From Paenibacillus_AA sp045062745 (GTDB lineage: Bacteria > Bacillota > Bacilli > Paenibacillales > NBRC-103111), in assembly GCF_045062745.1 (NCBI RefSeq), contig NZ_JBJGED010000019.1, positions 91,667 through 155,666 on the forward strand: 64,000 bases of DNA, written 5' to 3'. The position numbers and the translations under genes were made by a program. Of this stretch, positions 61,848 to 64,000 are shown in pieces. The notes under the pieces were generated by a model. That model saw only the letters and a list, made by a program, of their open reading frames with translations, was not told the origin of the DNA and made no database searches. How positions within the stretch are numbered: the first letter of the stretch is position 1; each line of letters opens with the position of its first letter.

Positions 61848-62489
61848 ATGCTGAAGCAGACTCGCAATGTCTATTGCGTTGGACGGAACTATAGGGCCCA
61901 TGCCGCCGAGATGGGCAATGCGGTGCCGGAGCAGCCGATGCTGTTCGGCAAACCTACGCACGCCTTGGTCGAGATGGACGGCAGACATATCGTCCTCCCA
62001 GGAGCACAGGGCAGCGTCCATTATGAAGCGGAGCTTGTGGTGCACATAGCGCGCCCCTATGAGTCCGGCATCCGGGTCGACGAGATGGTCGACCAATATG
62101 CGCTCGGGCTCGACTTAACGCTCCGCGATGTGCAGGATACCCTGAAGAAGAAGGGGTATCCTTGGCTCGCGGCCAAAGGCTTCCTCCATTCCGCGCCTCT
62201 GACGGCGTTTCGTCCGTTCCCGGGTGTGGCGGCACTGCAGCAGGCGGATTTCACGCTTCGCAAGAATGGAATCGAAGCGCAGCGCGGCAATGTTAAGAAC
62301 ATGATCTTCGATCTGCAGACACTCGTCGACTTCACGGCCCGTCATTATGGACTCGGTCCCGGCGACGTGCTGTTCACCGGGACGCCCGAGGGTGTCGGCG
62401 CCCTAGCCGATGGGGATCGACTGGAGCTGTTGTGGGACGAGCAGTCGTGGGGCGCTTGCAGCATTCGATTGGAGGGATCAGCATCATGA
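61848..62489 (+). CDS. Fumarylacetoacetate hydrolase family protein
   Basis: 213 residues. VGRNYRAHAAEMG opens the FAH fold; HYEAELVVHI has the metal-binding Glu pair; GLDLTLRDVQ and FTGTPEGVG are diagnostic. Family members hydrolyse C-C bonds in acylpyruvates or decarboxylate oxaloacetate (FAHD1-like). AAGGAGA precedes ATG. Its TGA overlaps the start of the DUF2264 gene (ATGA). Confidence 0.92.
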   Translation: MLKQTRNVYCVGRNYRAHAAEMGNAVPEQPMLFGKPTHALVEMDGRHIVLPGAQGSVHYEAELVVHIARPYESGIRVDEMVDQYALGLDLTLRDVQDTLKKKGYPWLAAKGFLHSAPLTAFRPFPGVAALQQADFTLRKNGIEAQRGNVKNMIFDLQTLVDFTARHYGLGPGDVLFTGTPEGVGALADGDRLELLWDEQSWGACSIRLEGSAS

Positions 62490-63661
62490 CGCAGACGAAT
62501 TCGCAACCGCAACGGCAGAGTGGGCAAGCGGAAATGGATCGAACGTACTGGCTGGACGTCCTGTTCCGCATCGCCAACCCGGTGCTTCAAGCGCTCGCCT
62601 CCCGGCAATTGAAGGCCGTCATGCCCGTAGAGCGCAAGCAGGAGGATCGGTTCTCATATACGTACCTGGAAGCGTTGGGACGGCTGCTCGCCGGGCTCGC
62701 CCCTTGGCTGGAGCATGGACAGGAGGACGAGGAGGAGGGCAAGCTGCGCGCCCTGTTCGCCCGCCTCGCCCGGGAAGCGATCGATGCGGGAACCGATCCG
62801 GCTTCGCCGGATTACATGAATTTCTCGGAAGGGTTCCAGCCGATCGTTGATGCCGCGTTCCTCGCCCATGCGGTTGTGCGGGCGCCGAATGCGTTGTGGA
62901 GCAAGCTGGAGCCCCGCGTGAAGCGGAATCTCATCCAGGCGCTTAAGCTGTCCCGCTCGCGCAAGCCGTTCTTCAATAACTGGCTGCTGTTCGCGGCCAT
63001 GGTGGAGACGGCGCTCTATCGGATGGGAGAGACGGACTGGGATCCGATGCGGATCGACTATGCGCTGAAGCAGCACGAGCAGTGGTACTTGGGCGACGGG
63101 ACGTATGGCGACGGGCCGGAGTATCATGCCGATTATTACAACAGCTTCGTCATTCAGCCGATGCTGATCGATATTGTGGAAGCGATGGGCGAACATTACG
63201 CGGATTGGGGCCGCCTTCGCGAGCCTGTGCTGCACCGGGCACGCCGGTACGCGGCTATCCAGGAGCGCTCGATCTCGCCGGAGGGGACGTTCCCGGTCAT
63301 CGGGCGGTCGCTCGCGTACCGGTTCGGCGCGTTCCAGCTGCTGAGCCAGATCGCACTGCGCCGCGAGCTGCCGGCTCACGTCGAGCCGGCGCAAGTGCGC
63401 GGTGCGCTGACGGCGGTCATCCGCCGGACGATCGAGATGCCCGGCACCTTCGACGACGGCGGCTGGCTCACGATCGGGCTGTGCGGCCACCAGCCGGATG
63501 TCGGCGAGACGTACATCTCGACCGGGAGCCTGTATCTCTGCTCCACGGTGTTCCTGCCACTGGCGCTGCCGGCCGACGACCCGTTCTGGCAAGGCGAGGC
63601 CGAGTGGACGGCCAAGAAGGCGTGGAGCGGCAAGCCGATTCCGATCGACCATGCGGAGTAG
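62486..63661 (+). CDS. DUF2264-family protein (glycoside-hydrolase-like)
   Basis: 391 residues. Pattern NNWLLFAAMVETALYRMGE, YGDGPEYHADYYNSFVIQPML and EGTFPVIGRSLAYRFGAFQ is that of DUF2264, an (alpha/alpha)6-barrel related to polysaccharide-degrading enzymes. No signal peptide, so cytoplasmic action on imported sugar is likely. Coupled by ATGA with the FAH gene. Enzymatic reaction not known to me. Confidence 0.88.
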   Translation: MTQTNSQPQRQSGQAEMDRTYWLDVLFRIANPVLQALASRQLKAVMPVERKQEDRFSYTYLEALGRLLAGLAPWLEHGQEDEEEGKLRALFARLAREAIDAGTDPASPDYMNFSEGFQPIVDAAFLAHAVVRAPNALWSKLEPRVKRNLIQALKLSRSRKPFFNNWLLFAAMVETALYRMGETDWDPMRIDYALKQHEQWYLGDGTYGDGPEYHADYYNSFVIQPMLIDIVEAMGEHYADWGRLREPVLHRARRYAAIQERSISPEGTFPVIGRSLAYRFGAFQLLSQIALRRELPAHVEPAQVRGALTAVIRRTIEMPGTFDDGGWLTIGLCGHQPDVGETYISTGSLYLCSTVFLPLALPADDPFWQGEAEWTAKKAWSGKPIPIDHAE

Positions 63662-63675
63662 AGGAAGCAAGGAGA

Positions 63676-63705
63676 ACAACTGCCGGATCAGGGCAGTTGT
63701 TTTTC
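63676..63705 (+). terminator. Intrinsic terminator
   Basis: ACAACTGCC / GGCAGTTGT stem with T-tract after the DUF2264 gene. Confidence 0.85.
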
Positions 63706-64000
63706 ATTTGGATCGGGTAGCCCTAATGGTGTTATTGTTGGCGTTACTTCCATCCGAAAGTTCTAGTCTATTGCCTTCGACTACTACTGAATAAGCCATG
63801 GTGTCGCTAATAGGCACTTGCTTCAGTGCACCGTTTCTCTTTTCAAAGCCCCTCGTCGCCGAGACAGTCAGCCGTCCGTTATTATCCAATGTATAGGTTC
63901 CAAAAACACCCGTATAGTCTTCCTCTGTTAAATAATCGCGATCCAAATATGTACCGTCAGGAAAAAATTCTATCTGCCCATATTTCCCGCCGCTTGGAGA
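63704..64000 (-). CDS. Hypothetical beta-rich protein, cut by right edge
   Basis: 99 C-terminal residues, open to the window edge. Repeated short strands (GKYGQIEFFPDGTYLDRD, VFGTYTLDNNGRLTVSA, AYSVVVEGNRLELSDGS) look like a lipocalin-like or beta-barrel fold as in DUF5640-type proteins. Lower GC than neighbours. Function unknown; N-terminus beyond the edge. Confidence 0.65.
   Translation of the reverse strand, partial: SPSGGKYGQIEFFPDGTYLDRDYLTEEDYTGVFGTYTLDNNGRLTVSATRGFEKRNGALKQVPISDTMAYSVVVEGNRLELSDGSNANNNTIRATRSK

Overview
The window reads as a chromosomal segment of a high-GC, endospore-type Firmicute of the family Paenibacillaceae (Paenibacillus/Cohnella type; inference). Supporting traits are purine-rich ribosome binding sites, an SLH-domain surface protein, YesN-like membrane AraC regulators paired with LplB/LplC-type sugar permeases, LipL-type lipoyl metabolism, a PdaA-like deacetylase and a pdhABCD operon. 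No rRNA, tRNA, CRISPR array, intact insertion sequence or prophage was seen. About 58 protein genes are supported, plus two riboswitches (c-di-GMP-I and ZTP), many terminators and several operator-like repeats.

Layout. 0-6 kb is cell-wall biology: a class A PBP cut by the left edge, a PdaA-like lipoprotein deacetylase, a serine hydrolase behind a six-fold 11-bp repeat, glutamate racemase and a LysM-M14 endopeptidase. 6-11 kb has small membrane proteins, an AI-2E family permease, HesB-like and DUF1450 proteins, a c-di-GMP riboswitch before an unknown 96-residue protein, and a membrane-anchored molybdopterin oxidoreductase. 11-20 kb combines lipL, a TetR/SDR pair, an esterase and the pyruvate dehydrogenase operon; LipL would supply lipoyl groups to E2. 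20-29 kb has a DHH phosphoesterase, an orphan sugar-binding lipoprotein with two paralogous AraC regulators, DppA aminopeptidase, a Nudix protein, an RNA methyltransferase, an O-methyltransferase and an orphan SNF2-type helicase C-domain behind a perfect palindrome. 29-36 kb is a dipeptide/oligopeptide ABC operon (SBP, B, C, D, F) read leftward. 36-38 kb has a PAS histidine kinase and a gamma-glutamylcyclotransferase-like gene.

38.0-47.1 kb is the most distinctive block: two sulfatases, a membrane AraC regulator, two Lpl-type permeases and a solute-binding lipoprotein. It is bracketed by 40-bp near-identical copies of the 3' end of the cyclotransferase-like gene, so it looks like an inserted sulfated-glycan island. 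Two promoters inside it share a 46-bp module that probably binds the AraC regulator. To its right, an XPD/DinG-like helicase with an N-terminal nuclease-like domain has a LexA (SOS) box directly after its -10 element.

49-56 kb has a TPR lipid-anchored protein, an SLH/Ig-like surface protein, a broken toxin-antitoxin remnant, an SRPBCC-ArsR operon with twin palindromic operators, a C39-like peptidase and an MFS exporter. 56-64 kb is a one-carbon block (ZTP riboswitch, folD, fchA, a TIM-barrel isomerase, purN), a coiled-coil gene pair antisense to the end of purN, a CapA-like protein, an FAH-family hydrolase, a DUF2264 protein and a partial unknown gene at the right edge.
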